The notes: generated by a model from the sequence alone, not told the origin. A DNA stretch of 64,000 bases from Symbiodinium natans (GCA_905221605.1 CAJNDS010000002.1:458501-522500), one strand, 5' to 3'; numbered from the stretch's first letter, positions 19,813-32,215 are shown. Made by a program: numbers and translations.

Positions 19813-21601
19813 AGGCGGGAGGTGGCTGTAGGCGTAAAGCCCTGAACAATAAACCTCAAACTGTAAACTCCTCCGCTAAGCCGCCCCCTAATCCTGAACC
19901 CTCAGAGAACCAGTCTCAGCTCGGGGCATTGTCGGCAGGCAGATGCTAATTGATGCCACCACCTGATGTATGAGTGAAAGGTTGATGAAAGGTGGGTTTG
20001 GGGTTCAAGGTTTAGGGGTTAGGGTTTCGGGTTTAGGGTTTAGTTGGGGCTTAGGGCTTAGGGCTTAGGGTTTAGGGTTTAGGGTTTAGAGTCTTGTGTT
20101 GAAGGGCTTCGCGTTGAGGAGCTTGTGATTCGAAGTTGGGGATTTCGCGCCAAGTGCAGGTTTAGAGCGGCTAAGTGGCAGATGTACCATGCGACTTCGT
20201 TGCCAGGCGTGTTCCTCCCTTTTCCTTTCTTTACGGGAGAGGACCCCAAAAGTTGATGCTTGGGGAACGATGTATACATATGTATATAGATATATCGCTA
20301 TTAGTATGACTATTGCCCTTGCACGTCCGCATTTATTAGGAACCCTGTATACACTCACTCATGACAGCAATATGAACCCTGCTTCATAACATTGCACTCA
20401 GCAGGAAAGTCCCTAAACCCTAAACCGTTTACCCGAAGCTCAAAACCCTGAGCCTGGCAGGTCATGTTCGCGGCAGCCCCCTGTGAGTTGAACCTGCGTC
20501 GAAGATAGAGTTGAGGATGAGGGTTCAGGGTTCTAGCGTTTCAGGGTTTAAGGCTTAGGGTTTAGGATTCACGGTTTCGGGTGTAGGGTTTCAGGGTTTC
20601 AGAGTTTGAGGGTTTCAGAGTCTGGTTTTATGGTGTGTGAGATTGAGGTGTTAGGATAGGGGTTGGGGTTGTGAAACAGGGTCCTAACCCCCAACCCTCC
20701 CAAACCCTTGCAAAAAGCCCCTACATCCAAAACCCTCGATTGTTTTGAGGGGTTTATGCCGAGAGGCATACATCCAATTAGCGTGTTTCAGTACTCTGGC
20801 CCTGAACCCGAAACCCTAAACCCTAAAACCCTAAAACCCTAAAACCCTAAAACCCCAAACCCCAAACCCCTAAACCCCTAACCCTAAACCCTTGGGCCAA
20901 GGAATAACAAGCATGTGCGTAACGCCTAAACCCTTTGGACCCTGAGAGTCCCAAAGCCTCCGCCCCTCAGCTCAACCCTGAATCCTCAAACCCTGGGCCT
21001 GGAACAAACGCCAAACCCTAAGCCCTGAACCCTGAGCCCTACAAACCCTAAACCCTAAACCCTCAAAATGCCAAACCCTCAAAACCCTCAAACACCCGGC
21101 TGCCTGGACTCTGAGTGGTGGTACCCCTAAACCAGCAACCCAAAACCCTAAACCCGAAACCCTAAACCCTAAACCCTATAAACCCAAATCCCTAAACCCT
21201 AGAAACCCTAAACCCTGAACCCCAAACCCTGAACCCCCCCCCCCCCCCCCACCCAGACCACCACCAACTCAGCAAAATATCGGCTGCCTGGACTCAGAAT
21301 GGTAGTACCCCGCGCCAAGAATCGCCTTGGATGGCTTTCGAAGGCTTCGGGAGCTTGGGATTTGAGACAAGCTGGGGTTTCGGGTTTAGGGGGTTGGGGT
21401 TTAGGGATTAGGAAGCCTCCAGGCCTAGCGTTTTGGGTCTTGGGTTTAGGGTTTCGCGCTCAGGGTTTAGGGTTTGGTGTCTAGGGTGAGTTTAGGGTTT
21501 GAAAATTAGGGCGGGGGGATGGGGATTAGCCCTGTACCCCTGCGGTCCACAGAATGACACGGCGCCTGGCAATCAGTCAGGCACCTGCTTGAAACCCGCA
21601 A

Positions 21602-21880
21602 CCACCCAAACTTGCAGATGTTCAAAACACACACACATACATTATGTATAATATGTATATGTATATGTATATATACATATGTATATATATATATATATAT
21701 ACATATGTGTGTGTGTGTATGTGTATGTATATGTACATGTACATGTATACATGCACACACATAAACAGAAATATCTATGTACATATATATATATATATGT
21801 ATGCATACAGAACACAACATCAGTGAAGAAATCCACTGCCGATAAACAATTCTCAGCTGGGCCAGGCGACCATTCCTAGG
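21602..21880. repeat. TA / TG / CA microsatellite cluster
   Basis: (CA)n, (TATG)n, (TA)n, (GT)n and (CATG)n tracts in succession. Open frames here consist of Tyr, Ile, Cys, Val and His and are translated microsatellite. Confidence 0.9.
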
Positions 21881-21943
21881 ACCAGCAGGAGGTTGGAGAG
21901 GATCGAGCCCAGGAGGTTGCCCTTGCGGCAGCTTCCGGTTTTC

Positions 21944-22113
21944 GGGGTTTAGGGTTTAGGGTTTAGGGCTTAGGGCTTAGGGCTTAGGGTTTAGGGTTTA
22001 GGGTTTAGGGTTTAGGGTTTGGGGTTTAGGGTTTAGGGTTTAGGGTTTAGGGTTTAGGGTTTAGGGTTTAGGGTTTAGGGTTTAGGGTTTAGGGTTTAGG
22101 GTTTAGGGTTTAG
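21944..22113 (+). repeat. Long TTTAGGG array preceding duplication unit 1
   Basis: About 24 units, mostly perfect. It abuts the first unit of the 0.74-kb tandem duplication with the junction TTAGGGTGTATAG. The same junction occurs at 23080. Confidence 0.95.
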
Positions 22114-22860
22114 GGTGTATAGAAGGGAAGCTCGCTGGTGCTAAAAGCACCCGGGCCGCTCGCTTGCGTTAGCATGTAGTCCCACCCCAACCACCCAAAC
22201 TATTCTCATTTAGGGTTTAGGGTTCACCCCCCAAACCCCCCTCAAGGGGGGCTTTCTTGCTTTTGACAGAGAAAGAGCAGGGTGGGGCCTCCCGAGCTTT
22301 GCGGAGCCTGTCAGCGGCTCGTAGGTTTCTTGGAGCTTTCACCCAAAACCGTCAAATGTTCAGTGTGGGTCTTGGCAAACCCCGACCCACGCAGCCCAAA
22401 ACGCTAGGGGGAAGCAGGGGCCTTGGCCGGCCCCTGCTTACGCGTCCCAGGGAGGTCCCAGGCAGGTCCAGGGAGGTCCCACCAGATCCCTACCGAAATC
22501 AGACCAGGCTGAGGCGGGTCCAGAAAGGCGGTCGCAGGGGGTCCCAAGAAGTCTCGCAGGCGCGAGGAAGGTCAGTTTAGGGGTTTCCAGGGGGTCTTAC
22601 CAGGACAATGGTCAGGGAGGAAACAGCAAAAAGGCTCTCAGGGCAGGGGGGGTCCCAGGGGAGTCCCAGGGGGGTCCCCAGATGGTCCCAGGCGGGTCCC
22701 AAGGGGGTCCCAGGGGGGTCCCAGAGGGTCCCACAGCCCAGGTTCAATTTCAGGCTTTTTCTGCGCAAGAAGGAGGGGGGGTCCCTGGAATCTGCCAGCC
22801 CAGGGCCCCAGACCCCCGGGGGGGTACCCCCCCGACCCCCTAAAAAACCAAAACGCCCTA
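22113..22860. repeat. Tandem segmental duplication, unit 1
   Basis: The sequence from GGGTGTATAGAAGGGAAGC through to CCAAAACGCCC is repeated at 23082-23822 with an offset of 969 bp at the left edge. It contains GTGCTAAAAGCACCC (a perfect small stem), a CCCCCTCAAGGGGGG hairpin, GGGGGTCCCAGG minisatellite tracts (22440-22530, 22640-22735) and, near the end, GGGGGTACCCCCCCGACCCCC. Frames in it are open for 60-140 codons because the minisatellite lacks stops; unit 2 has different indels and the frames are not conserved. I do not call a gene. Confidence 0.85.
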
Positions 22861-23025
22861 ATTATATTAGGGCTTACGCCCTAGGTCTGTGGCGTAGCCA
22901 GGCACTGCAGGCCTCGTCTACCGGGAGGCTTTACCCTCCCTCACCGTTCTGTAGAGACGCTCGGTCGGGGACCTCGGTCGAAGCCTCGAGCGCCCATGTA
23001 AATGGACAGCGGCGCTCTCGGCAGA

Positions 23026-23081
23026 GGGTTTAGGGTTTAGGGTTTAGGGTTTAGGGTTTAGGGTTTAGGGTTTAGGGTTTA
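23026..23081 (+). repeat. TTTAGGG array preceding duplication unit 2
   Basis: Eight perfect units between CAGAG and the start of unit 2. It is the duplicated counterpart of the longer array at 21944-22113, so arrays have expanded or contracted since the duplication. Confidence 0.95.
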
Positions 23082-23822
23082 GGGTGTATAGAAGGGAAGC
23101 TCGCTGGTGCTAAAAGCACCCGGGCCGCTCGCTTGCGTTAGCATGTAGTCCCACCCCAACCACCCAAACTATTCTCATTCAGGGTTTAGGGTTCACCCCC
23201 CAAACCCCCCTCAAGGGGGGCTTTCTTGCTTTTGACAGAGAAAGAGCAGGGTGGGGCCTCCCGAGCTTTGTGGAGCCTGTCAACGGCTCGTAGGCTTCTT
23301 GGAGCTTTCACGGAACTGGAGGGGTCCTAAAACCGTCAAATGTTCAGTGCGGGTCTTGGCAAAACGCTAGGGGGAAGCAGGGGCCTTGGGAGGTCCCACC
23401 AGATCCCTACCGAAATCAAGAATCAAGGGGGTCCAGAAAGGGGGTCCCAAGAAGTCTGGCTGCGGCCAGCCCCTGCCACGGTCCCCGAAGAGGGTCCCAG
23501 GAGGTCACAGAACGATGGTTGGGGAGGTTGGAGAGCAAAATACGTCCAGCGCGTTTCAGAAGGGTTTCAGGCAGGTCTCAGGGGCCCAGGGGGGTCGCAG
23601 GGAGGTCGCAGGGGGTCCCAGTTCCAGGGGGGTCCCAGGTGGGTCCCAAAGGGGTCCCAAGGGGGGTCCCAGGGAGGTTTGAGGGCAGCAAAAAAGGGTT
23701 TTTTTGCAGGTTGCCCCCTACACCAGCCAGAAGGAGGGGGGGTCCCTGGAATCTGCCAGCCCAGGGCCCCAGACCCCCCGGGGGGTACCCCCCCGACCCC
23801 CCTGAAAAAGCCAAAACGCCCG
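23082..23822. repeat. Tandem segmental duplication, unit 2
   Basis: Highly similar to 22113-22860. Differences include an extra GGAACTGGAGGGGTCCTAA segment near 23313 and deletion of a stretch around 22380-22400 of unit 1. Its minisatellite (23580-23690) has a different number of GGGGTCCCA units. Confidence 0.85.
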
Positions 23823-25131
23823 CGGGGTTTGGAGGTCTGAAGCGTAGTGGGCTTTGGGGATTTCGGGGATTTAGGACCTAGATGCTTTGAACCCTAAACC
23901 GCAAGAACCTACCCTTGTTTGGGGATACCTTCCGGGATTTGATACGTAGAGCCTCCTAATTAAACCCTAAACCATATACGGTTTCGGGCTTGACAAGCAT
24001 CAGCTGAGCCTGCACGACTCGAATGAGGCCCGCCCGAACGGCCTGGTCCAGACAATAGGCGGCATGGCTCGGAACTGTCCCTAAACCCTGGACGCTAAAA
24101 ACCTGAAACCCTATACCCTATATATACCCTAAACCCTAAACCCTACACCCTAAACCCTCACCCTAAACCCTAAACCCTAAACCCTAAACCCTAAGCCCTA
24201 AGCCCTAAGCCCTAAAACCCTAAACCCTAAAACCCTAACCCTAAACCCTAAACCCTAAACCCTAACCCTAAACCCTAAACCCTAAACCCACGCCCAAACC
24301 CGTCGAAGCCCCAAACCCAACACTCCAGCCCCCCTGCGTTAGGACATTCCATACCTCCCACCCTGCACACACATAGTTCAGCTTCCGTTGTTTTTCTGTT
24401 CTTGCGTGGTTCAGGGTTTAGGGTTTAGGGTTTGGGCCTTAGGATTGAGGCCCTGAACCCGGGTTTGGGCCCTAGTGCCTTGAGGCTTATGGACAACCCT
24501 CAGATTCTCTAAGCCCTCATCCCCCTCAACCATGAAACCTTAAATGCCTTAACCTCCTAAACCCTAAAACATCCTAAACCCTAAGTCCTTAACCTCCTAA
24601 ACCCCAGACCTCGGAAACATCTTGAGCATCGACTCACTCAGGTCAAGGTAAGAGTGGCTTTGAACCCAACAAACCTGCCATGCCTCACATGACAGAACTT
24701 GTTCCGGTTATACAAGGGCTACGTGTTCCCAGGTCAAGGGTTTAGGGTAAAGGCTTTAGGGTTCAGGTGTAGAGTTGTGCACCTATATAAGCTTAACTCA
24801 AAGAATGGAAGCCCCTAAAGTCCCGAAACCTAGACTCCCGTCCGCCCTTTTTAGACCTTAAAGCCATGCATCCCGCCCAACACAAGTGAGCCCTGAACAC
24901 ACCCTAAACACTACAAGCTCAACCCCAAACCCTCAACCCCAAAACCCGAAACCCTAAACCCCAATGCCACAAACCCTAAAACCCTAGGCCTGAACGCACA
25001 TGATCATCTCGACGGCGTTGCCGAAGGTCGCGTTGAGGAGCCCACCGATCTGGGTGAAGGGCTTAGGGCTTTAAGTACCCTGAACCCTAAACCCTAAACC
25101 CTATGAGCTGGTGGAGGCTCGGATTGCCATC

Positions 25132-25247
25132 CTAGACCCTGAGAGTAGCCCAGGAATGAAAAGGGTGCTCTTGTTGGCTTACAGGGGCTAGCCCTAGACC
25201 CTAAACCCTAAACCCTAAACACAATAAGGACCTACTCTGGGTCCTAG
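25132..25247. mobile_element. MITE-like element, family E, copy 2, with telomere repeats inside
   Basis: The ends CTAGACCCTGAGAGTAG and CCTACTCTGGGTCCTAG are inverted repeats matching copy 1 (650-765). The centre, unique in copy 1, here contains ACCCTAAACCCTAAACCCTAA. Total length is unchanged at 116 bp in both, so the telomere units replaced element sequence and did not simply add to it. Confidence 0.65.
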
Positions 25248-25254
25248 CATCCCT

Positions 25255-25518
25255 TTATATTCCGAAGGGATCTTGGGGGGGTGTTAAGTCTGTTAAGTTC
25301 GGGTTCAGGGTTTTACCTTTTTGCAATTTTGTGCAAGGCCGTTTCTTTCTGGAACCCTTGTGCAAAAAACGTATCTGCCCCGACATCCAAAACGAGAACA
25401 AGCCCCCAAATCCGTATGCTTCGTGGCAATGCTTCCGTCGGCTGCAGTGAGTTGGGGGGGACACCTGTACTCTAACCCTAACCCAAAAGCCCACCCAAAA
25501 GCCCACCCTAAACCCTAA
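25255..25518. other. Single-copy island with weak open frames
   Basis: Two plus frames (25281-25475, 25321-25518) and one minus frame (25255-25506) are open for 60-83 codons. A pyrimidine-rich acceptor-like site (TTTTACCTTTTTGCAATTTTGTGCAAG) lies near 25312-25338. No family is recognised. Confidence 0.15.
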
Positions 25519-25861
25519 ACCCTAAACCCTAAACCCTAAACCCTAAACCCTAAACCCTAATCATACTCCATAAGAACCTCCGACATGAGATGCCTTAGAT
25601 CCTGAAACCTCAGGTCTGGACCCTCATGAGGTGTTAGAATCCTTGAGATCACTAGACTTTCAACCCTACACCCTGAAGTCGGAAATCCTAAAAGCTAAGC
25701 CCTAAACCCTAAACCCTAAACCCTAAACCCTAAACCCTAAATCCTAAACCCGGAGATCCCCCCCTGCAAAGCACTCTGCAAACTCTGAGGCGGAGCGCCA
25801 TCTGTCCGGTGTGTGCGGACATGGCCTGTGCAAAGCACGGACTCAGGAATTAAATCATGGG

Positions 25862-25918
25862 TTTTAGGGTTTAGGGTTTAGGGTTTAGGGTTTAGGGTTT
25901 AGGGTTTAGGGTTTAGGG
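25862..25918 (+). repeat. TTTAGGG array adjoining a family J element
   Basis: Eight perfect units ending directly at the J element (TTAGGGATGGGTTCCCG). Confidence 0.9.
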
Positions 25919-25920
25919 AT

Positions 25921-26069
25921 GGGTTCCCGTACTACCCCCCTCGAAACTAGTTGCTCCCCTAGGTTTCCCCCTTAAATGACCTTCATTAGGCTTAATTCTC
26001 CCTCAATAGACCTGATTTGGGGACGGAACCTAGAAAGGGTAGTATAGAGGGGGGTAGTAGAGGAACCCC
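25921..26069. mobile_element. MITE-like hairpin, family J, copy 1
   Basis: The ends are inverted: GGGTTCCCGTACTACCCCCC on the left and GGGGGGTAGTAGAGGAACCC on the right. Internal arms TTAAATGACC / CCTAGAAAGGG are less regular. Related copies are at 41201-41340 (disrupted by an array) and 50474-50689. Confidence 0.7.
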
Positions 26070-26119
26070 CTATAATAGGCCCTATTAAAGCTGCCTGTTG
26101 TTCCAGGTTCTGGCTCTAT

Positions 26120-26515
26120 AACTGCATATATATATATACACACATGATCACAGGGTTTCGGATTTCGAGTTTAGGGTTTCAAGTTTAGGGTTTAGCTAGA
26201 GGGCTTGGGGATGTATATGCGCATGCATAGATAAGGTGATACCTAGGCAACCGAGATCTCGGTTCTTAAGACTGCGAATTTCTGACAAAAGGCTGTACAT
26301 CACGTGTGCATGTATCTTCTTGATTGATTTTTTTGTTTGTTGACCGAATTTTACGAGATATGTATATATATATATATGTATATACATATACATGTATTTG
26401 ATTGTGTATTTGTACAAAGTCCATTCTTTTATATGGTATGTACTGATGTATATACATGTATAAAGATCTTATATATATATATATATATATATACATATAT
26501 GCATAGCTGCCCATT
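26120..26515. repeat. TA-rich microsatellite segment
   Basis: Multiple (TA)n and (TATG/CATA)n tracts at 26120-26145, 26355-26400 and 26470-26505, with AT-rich single-copy DNA between. Frames of 70-110 codons here are Ile/Tyr-rich microsatellite translations. Confidence 0.85.
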
Positions 26516-27299
26516 ATCGGGCCCCGAAGTCTTTCAACACGCCTGGCAGTTCGTGAGCCCCAAACCCTGAGAACCTTAACCCCCAGACCCCTTCTGCGCA
26601 ACACTCTGGAGGGTTTAGGGTCGCAACACTCTAAACCCTAAACCCTAAACCCTAAACCCTAAGATTCAGGGTCTAGGGCCCCGAGCCGAAGCACCCAAAT
26701 ACCAACCCCTAATGACTCTCTGCAGATCTGCCTTCTTGTCTTGCCTAGCCTACACCCTGAACCTAGGCCCTAAACTACCCAGAACTCTAAACCGAGAAGG
26801 GTAACTGAAGTGTTAAACAAGCCGAGATCGAACTTCAACTCAACCTTGCACCGTTTCAAGCGTGGTCCTCTAAAACTGGTCGAATGAACCCTAAACCCTA
26901 AACCCTAGACCCTCACACTGAGCCCCCGAAACCCAAAAAGTCCTAAACCCCACACGAAATCCTCAAACTCCACCCCCCCCAAATCCCAAAACCACCAACT
27001 TAAGCCCTAAACCCTAAACCATCAACCCTTAACTTCAACATCATCAACCCTATTCCCCCAAACCCAAAACCCTAAAACCCTCAAACCCTAAACTGCAACA
27101 CCCTCACTCCGATAAACCCTACCCGAAAACCCCCAGAATGGAGCTCATCGGGTCGCCTCTGTGGCGGCACCCAAAATCGATGCCAATGGTACGATGGCCA
27201 TGAAGTTGCAGCCGAAGACAATCTGGGGGTTTAGGGTTTAGGGCTTAGGGTTGGGATGTAGGGATTTAGGGGGTCATGGATGAGGGGATTTGGGGCTTG

Positions 27300-27446
27300 G
27301 GTGGGTTTAGGGTTTAGGGTTTAGGGTTTAGGGTTTAGGGTTTAGGGTTTAGGGTTTAGGGTTTAGGGTTTAGGGTTTAGGGTTTAGGGTTTAGGGTTTA
27401 GGGTTTAGGGTTTAGGGTTTAGGGTTTAGGGTTTAGGGTTTAGACT
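27300..27446 (+). repeat. Perfect TTTAGGG array, about 20 copies
   Basis: One of the three longest perfect arrays in the window. Confidence 0.95.
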
Positions 27447-29937
27447 TTAGGGTTTAGGGTTCAGGGGGTTTAGGGTTCAGAGGGTGTGGGGTCCGGGGTC
27501 TGGAGTTTAGGGTCCCTGATTACGGTCTAGGGTTTCCAGTTCCCCTAAGCCCATGTCCTACAATTCAGTAGGGACTACTGTTATCCAATCATCCGAAACC
27601 CTAAACCATAATTACACCCCAAACACTAAACTTTTCGGGTATAGGGTTTGGGGTTTAGCGACATACACAGGCACAACTTCAGCACCCCTAAACCCTAAAT
27701 CCCTGAATCCGATTACAAAAAAACAATGAACATAAACCATTTGCTTAGAGCATTCAATACCACTATGACCCCCACAGAGAACCCCTTAAGATGACACCTT
27801 CAACTTAAATCGGCCCTCAACCCTTCACGCCCTGCACCCGGAACGCTTTCAGCAACCGACGACACAAGACCTTGCGATTTTGCGTCCAGCCCCAGAAATG
27901 CCCCGCTTCTGGCTCCATAGGCCGAGTTTCGAAGACCGGAAGCCTAAGACCCTAAACCCCAAACCCTGAACCCTAAACCCCAAGCCTTACACCCCAACAC
28001 CCTGAACCCTAAACCTTAAACACTTAAACCCTAAACCCTAAATCCTAAACCCCAACTCCTAAACCCTTGCATAGCAGGGAGGCATCTTCAGACCACCCAA
28101 CAGCACCTCCCTGGTTGAGGGGCCGGGGAGTCGTAAGAACCTCTTACCTAAGACACCGTCCGGGTTTCACAACTTCACTAACAGGGTTTAGGGTTTAGGG
28201 TTTAGGGTTTGGGGTTTAGGGCTCAGACCTTAGGGGCTAAGAACCTAAGCCTAAAGCCCCAAAAAAGGGGTCTCGGGTTTAGGGTTAGGGGAAGCTTCCA
28301 TCCGAACATGTCTGGTGCCTGATAGGACCAGGAGTCGGGCGTGCTTTGAAAGTTCTCCCGGTTCGCCCCGACCCGTGTTGCGTCTCCTCGGAGCCCGTGG
28401 CCTTGAACGACCGCTAGTGCAAAGGACGGCGGGTAGGGTTTAGGGTTTAGGGTTTAGGGTTTAGGGTTTAGGGTTTAGGGTTTAGGGTTTAGGGATCTGG
28501 GAATTCTTCAGGGCCTTGGCGTTGCCGCTGACCTTCTTCTTGCCCTTCTTGCCCAGCTTCAGTGGTCAGCTTTTCGGCGGTGTAACCTTCCGCAGCGGTG
28601 TCCGCGGTCAACCGAGGCCTTGACCACTGCTGCGATGGCCATTCTTGGAGGTTCAGGGTTCAGGGTTCAGAGTTCAAGGGTTCAGGGTTCAGGGTTCAGG
28701 GTTTGGGGTTTAGGGTTTAGGGTTTAGGGTTTAGGGTTTAGGGTTTAGGGTTTAGGGTTTAGGGTTTAGGGTTTAGGGCTAGGGTTAGTGTTCAGTGTAC
28801 CTATTGGCTCAGCACTAGCTGTACTTGTAGCACCCACATATAAAGCCCCTGAAGTGCCCGAAGAACGGCACTACCAGTGCCACCCACTGCTCTCCGTTAG
28901 CCATCTCTTCTTCCATGGTTTGAGGTTAAATTGTTGTGGGTCCCATAGTTTCCCTAAACCCTAAACCCTAAACCCTAAAACCCTAAAACCCTAAAACCCT
29001 AAAACCCTGAAACCCTAAAACCCTAAAAACCTAAAACCCTGAAACCCTAACAGCCTAAAACCCGAACCCTGGGGCTCCCTTATTTTCGGAATTCCCCCCC
29101 CCCCCCCCCCCCAAAACTTGCACCAAAAGAAAAGAGGCCGAGGCTCTGGGGCATGAGGCGGGTCTTCTATGGGTTTTTGTTCGAGTGACCAGGGTTTAGG
29201 GTTTAGGGTTTAGGGCTGCTTTCTATGGAACCCTTTAGCACGCCCCTTAAAACGCAGAGGCCTGGGTTTGGAACCCCTCTCCACCCCCCGCCCAACCACC
29301 CGCAAACCCTATACCCTAAGCCCGAAACCCGAGTCATGGCTTCGTGATCTAGAGCCTGTGCTCCCTTTAGATTCATATTGCCAGAAACACACATACATAC
29401 TTTTTATGATGGAGAATATTTTTTGGGTTTTCCCTAAACCCGAAACCCTAAACCCTGGCCAGATTTAAACGAATACAAACTAATTACGGAAACTATAGGA
29501 GCAGACGAGCAGCTGCTGAATTCCACCCCATTTCGGGCGCTATCAGGCCGAGAGGGACGAAGACCAGAAGCACATTCAACCTAGGGCTTGGGTTTAGGGT
29601 TTGGGTTTAGGGCAAGTTTAGGGTTTAGGGTTATCAGGGAATTCAGGACCGGTTTAGGGGTCATAGGGTTCAGGGTATCGAGGGGTGTTGATGGGGTTTG
29701 GTGTCGGGGGTCAGCGTTTTACGTTTAGAGGTTTCAGGGCTGAGGGCTACGTGTTCAAGCATGCGTGCAAAGGCACTTTCTGCAAGGAACCGCCCCAAAC
29801 ACCAGAAGCCCTACCCTCATGGCTCGTTGTGGCTCTTAGAACTACAACCCTGAACCCTAAACCCTAAACCCTCGTAGCTCTTTTGGGTTTAGGGCTTAGG
29901 GATTCTTGAACAAGACTCTGCACCAGCCAATGATCCA

Positions 29938-30007
29938 TGCACCATGGGAGGTTCCCTCTTATACAAACACTAAGGGGCTGTTAGTATAAGGAGGAACATC
30001 CAAAATA
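29938..30007. mobile_element. Small MITE-like hairpin, family M, copy 2
   Basis: ACCATGGGAGGTTCCCTCTTATAC is inverted against CTGTTAGTATAAGGAGGAACATCC. An 8-10 bp loop region includes ACACTAAGGGG. Distantly similar to 33540-33661. Confidence 0.5.
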
Positions 30008-31009
30008 TCTACCCATCCCTAGAACCTAAACCCTAAACCCTAGACCCTAAACCCTAGACCCTAAAACCTAAACCCTAAACCCTAAACCCTCAACCCTCCT
30101 TCCACCCACCCCCCCCTGGAAGCCCAGACTTCGGAGTTCAGGGCTTAAGAGATTAGAAGCCTTGGGTTGGCCTTATAAAAACACTTTAGGTTGGTTTAGG
30201 GTTTAGGGTTTAGGGGTTAGGGTTTAGGGTTTAGGGTTTAGGGTTTAGGGTTTAGGGTTTAGCGTTTAGGGTTTAGGGTTTAGGGGGTTTAGGGTTTAGG
30301 GTGTAGGGTCTAGGGTCTAGGGTCTAGGGTTTAGGGTTTAGGGTTTAGGGTTTAGGGTGAGGAGAAAATACCTAATATCCCAAAAAGCCAAACTAGCAGA
30401 ATAGACCCCCTTAAGCGCGCGCATGCCCGCGCCTACCATGTTCCCTTAATATACTCCTAATATGGCCCTTACATTCCCTCAGAGAATCTTTACAAGGTAA
30501 ACCCTAAACCCTAAACCCTAAACCCCAAACCCTAAGCCGTAACCTCTAAACCCTAAACCGTACAACCTTAGGGGTCCAAGGTAGACTCCACATGAATCTC
30601 AGGCCGCGGCGGGTTCAGGAAGACGTTGAACCAAGCCGTCCTCTCCCTCTCCCAGAAAGTCCTTCGTCAGGGTTCAGGGTTTAGGGTTTAGGGTTTAGGG
30701 TTTAGGGTTTAGGGTTTAGGGTTTAGGGTTTGGGGTTTAGGGTTTAGGGTTTAGGGTTTAGGGTTTCGGGTTTCGGGTTTCGGGTTTAGGGTTTAGGGTT
30801 TAGCGTTTAGGGTTCAGGGTTTAGGGTTTGGGAGTTTGGAGTTTGGCGTTTAGGGTTTAGGGTTTTGGAATTTAGGGTTTAGGCCTTAGGGAGCTTCGAA
30901 GAATGTCAGTCTCGGCCCCAAAACCCTAATTTTTGGGAGTCCTAACTCGGATTACCTCGGCTTCGGACAGCCCTCGCCGAAAGCCGGAGACCGAAGCCCT
31001 AAACCCCAT

Positions 31010-31770
31010 AAAGCCTATAAACCCTGTAAAACCCAATAAACCCTGAACCCAGAAACCCTATAAGCCCTAGATCCCATAATTTCCCCTGTAAACCTTCAAC
31101 CCCCTAAACCCCAAACCCCGAACCCTAAACCCTTTAATCCGAAACCCTAAACCCCAAGCCCCCTAAACCCTATAAACCCCTAGAAACCCTATAAACCCCA
31201 CAAACCCCATGAACCCTATAAACCCTCAACCCTAAACCCTAAACCCCATAAGCGCCCTAAACCCTACAAACCCTAGAAACCCTATGAACCCTATAAACCC
31301 TATAAACCCTGGACCCTAAACCCTACAAACCCTATAAACCCCCTAAACCCTGTAAAAGCTATAAACCCTAAACCCTAAACCCTATAAACCCTAAATCCTA
31401 AACCCCACAAGGCCCCTAAACCCTTTCAACCCCTATAAACCCCATAAACTCTATAAACCCTATAAACCCTATCAACCCCATAAGCCCCCTAAACCCTAGA
31501 AGCCCTAGAAGCCCTAAACCCTAAATCCTAAACCCCATAAGCCCCCTAAACCCCATAAACCCTACAAGCCCTATAAACCCTAAACCAGAAGCCCTATAAA
31601 CCCTAAACCCTATAAACCCTATAAACCCTAAAGCCTAAACCCTAAGCCCTAAACCCTAAACCCTAAACCCCAAACCCCCTAAACCCTAGAACCCCCTAGA
31701 AACCCTATAAACCCTATAAACCCTAAATCCTCATGCCTAAACCCCCTAAACCCTAGAAGCCCTAGAAGAC
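31010..31770 (-). repeat. Long CCCTATAAA-type variant tract
   Basis: About 760 bp of AAACCCTATA, AAACCCCATA and AAACCCTAGA units with scattered canonical AAACCCT. It is the complement of the TTTATAGGG array at 19665-19812. No stop-free frame. Confidence 0.9.
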
Positions 31771-32087
31771 CAGTGCGCTGTAGGGCCCCGGGCATCGAGC
31801 TCCCGCTGCTTTTGCCACCTCGTGGAGTGAGCGTTCTCTGGGCTGCCGCCGGGGCTTTAGGTTTAGGGTTTAGGGTTTGGGGTTTAGGGTTTAGGGTTTA
31901 GGGTTTAGGGATGGTTGAGGGTTGAGGGTGTAGGGCACCCAAAACCCAAACCGCCTAAACCCCGAACGTCAAAACCCTGGACCCTATCAACCCCTACGTT
32001 CAACGCGTCTTCACTACGGGACCATCTATGGGGGGGTCGGAATCATGACTGATTGTATTCCCTTATGACCCCTACATAATTAAAAAA

Positions 32088-32089
32088 TG

Positions 32090-32127
<38 letters not shown>

Positions 32128-32215
32128 CCCCCCCACCCCCCACCCCCCCCAAACCCCCCCCCCCCCAAAAAAAAAAAAACAACAAAAACAACACACACAC
32201 ACACACACTATTCTA
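32088..32215. repeat. (TA)n - poly-C - poly-A - (CA)n block
   Basis: Consecutive (TA)15-like, C-rich (CCCCCCACCCCCC), A12 and (AC)8 tracts. A transposon insertion into the TA run, as at 51303 and 43541, is possible, but no inverted partner was found. Confidence 0.8.

Larger units (their letters stand above)
16166..21600. repeat. Interspersed telomere-repeat region 4 (overview)
   Basis: Arrays: 16617-16645, 16948-17062, 17222-17268, 17365-17440, 17500-17530, 17605-17640, 18653-18752, 18836-18868, 19665-19812, 20040-20090, 20814-20892 and 21130-21235. Exon-like blocks: 16177-16230, 16311-16441, 16653-16673, 16825-16856, 17128-17201, 17301-17362, 17535-17602, 18040-18350, 18765-18830, 18906-18975 and 19590-19650. 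A 70-bp repeat at 19072-19138 recurs at 45757-45826. From 19970 to 20400 I see an AT-rich, possibly hairpin segment (GTATACATATGTATATAG) and no gene. Confidence 0.75.
21880..25131. repeat. Interspersed telomere-repeat region 5 (overview)
   Basis: Besides the duplication it includes a degenerate to perfect CCCTAAA tract at 24110-24292 and short tracts at 24415-24435, 24900-24990 and 25080-25105. Segments 22861-23025, 23823-24100, 24300-24420, 24605-24900 and 25000-25075 are single-copy and moderately GC-rich, with only short open frames. Confidence 0.75.

Noticed and set aside
21506-21879. Small Tyr/Ile/Cys/His-rich proteins
   Set aside because: Pure TA, TG and CA microsatellite translation. 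The same applies at 26196-26604, 57891-58130 and 62656-63008.
22257-23881. Overlapping 78-166 codon frames as genes in the duplicated units
   Set aside because: They arise from stop-free GGGGTCCCA minisatellite. The two units do not conserve the same frame.
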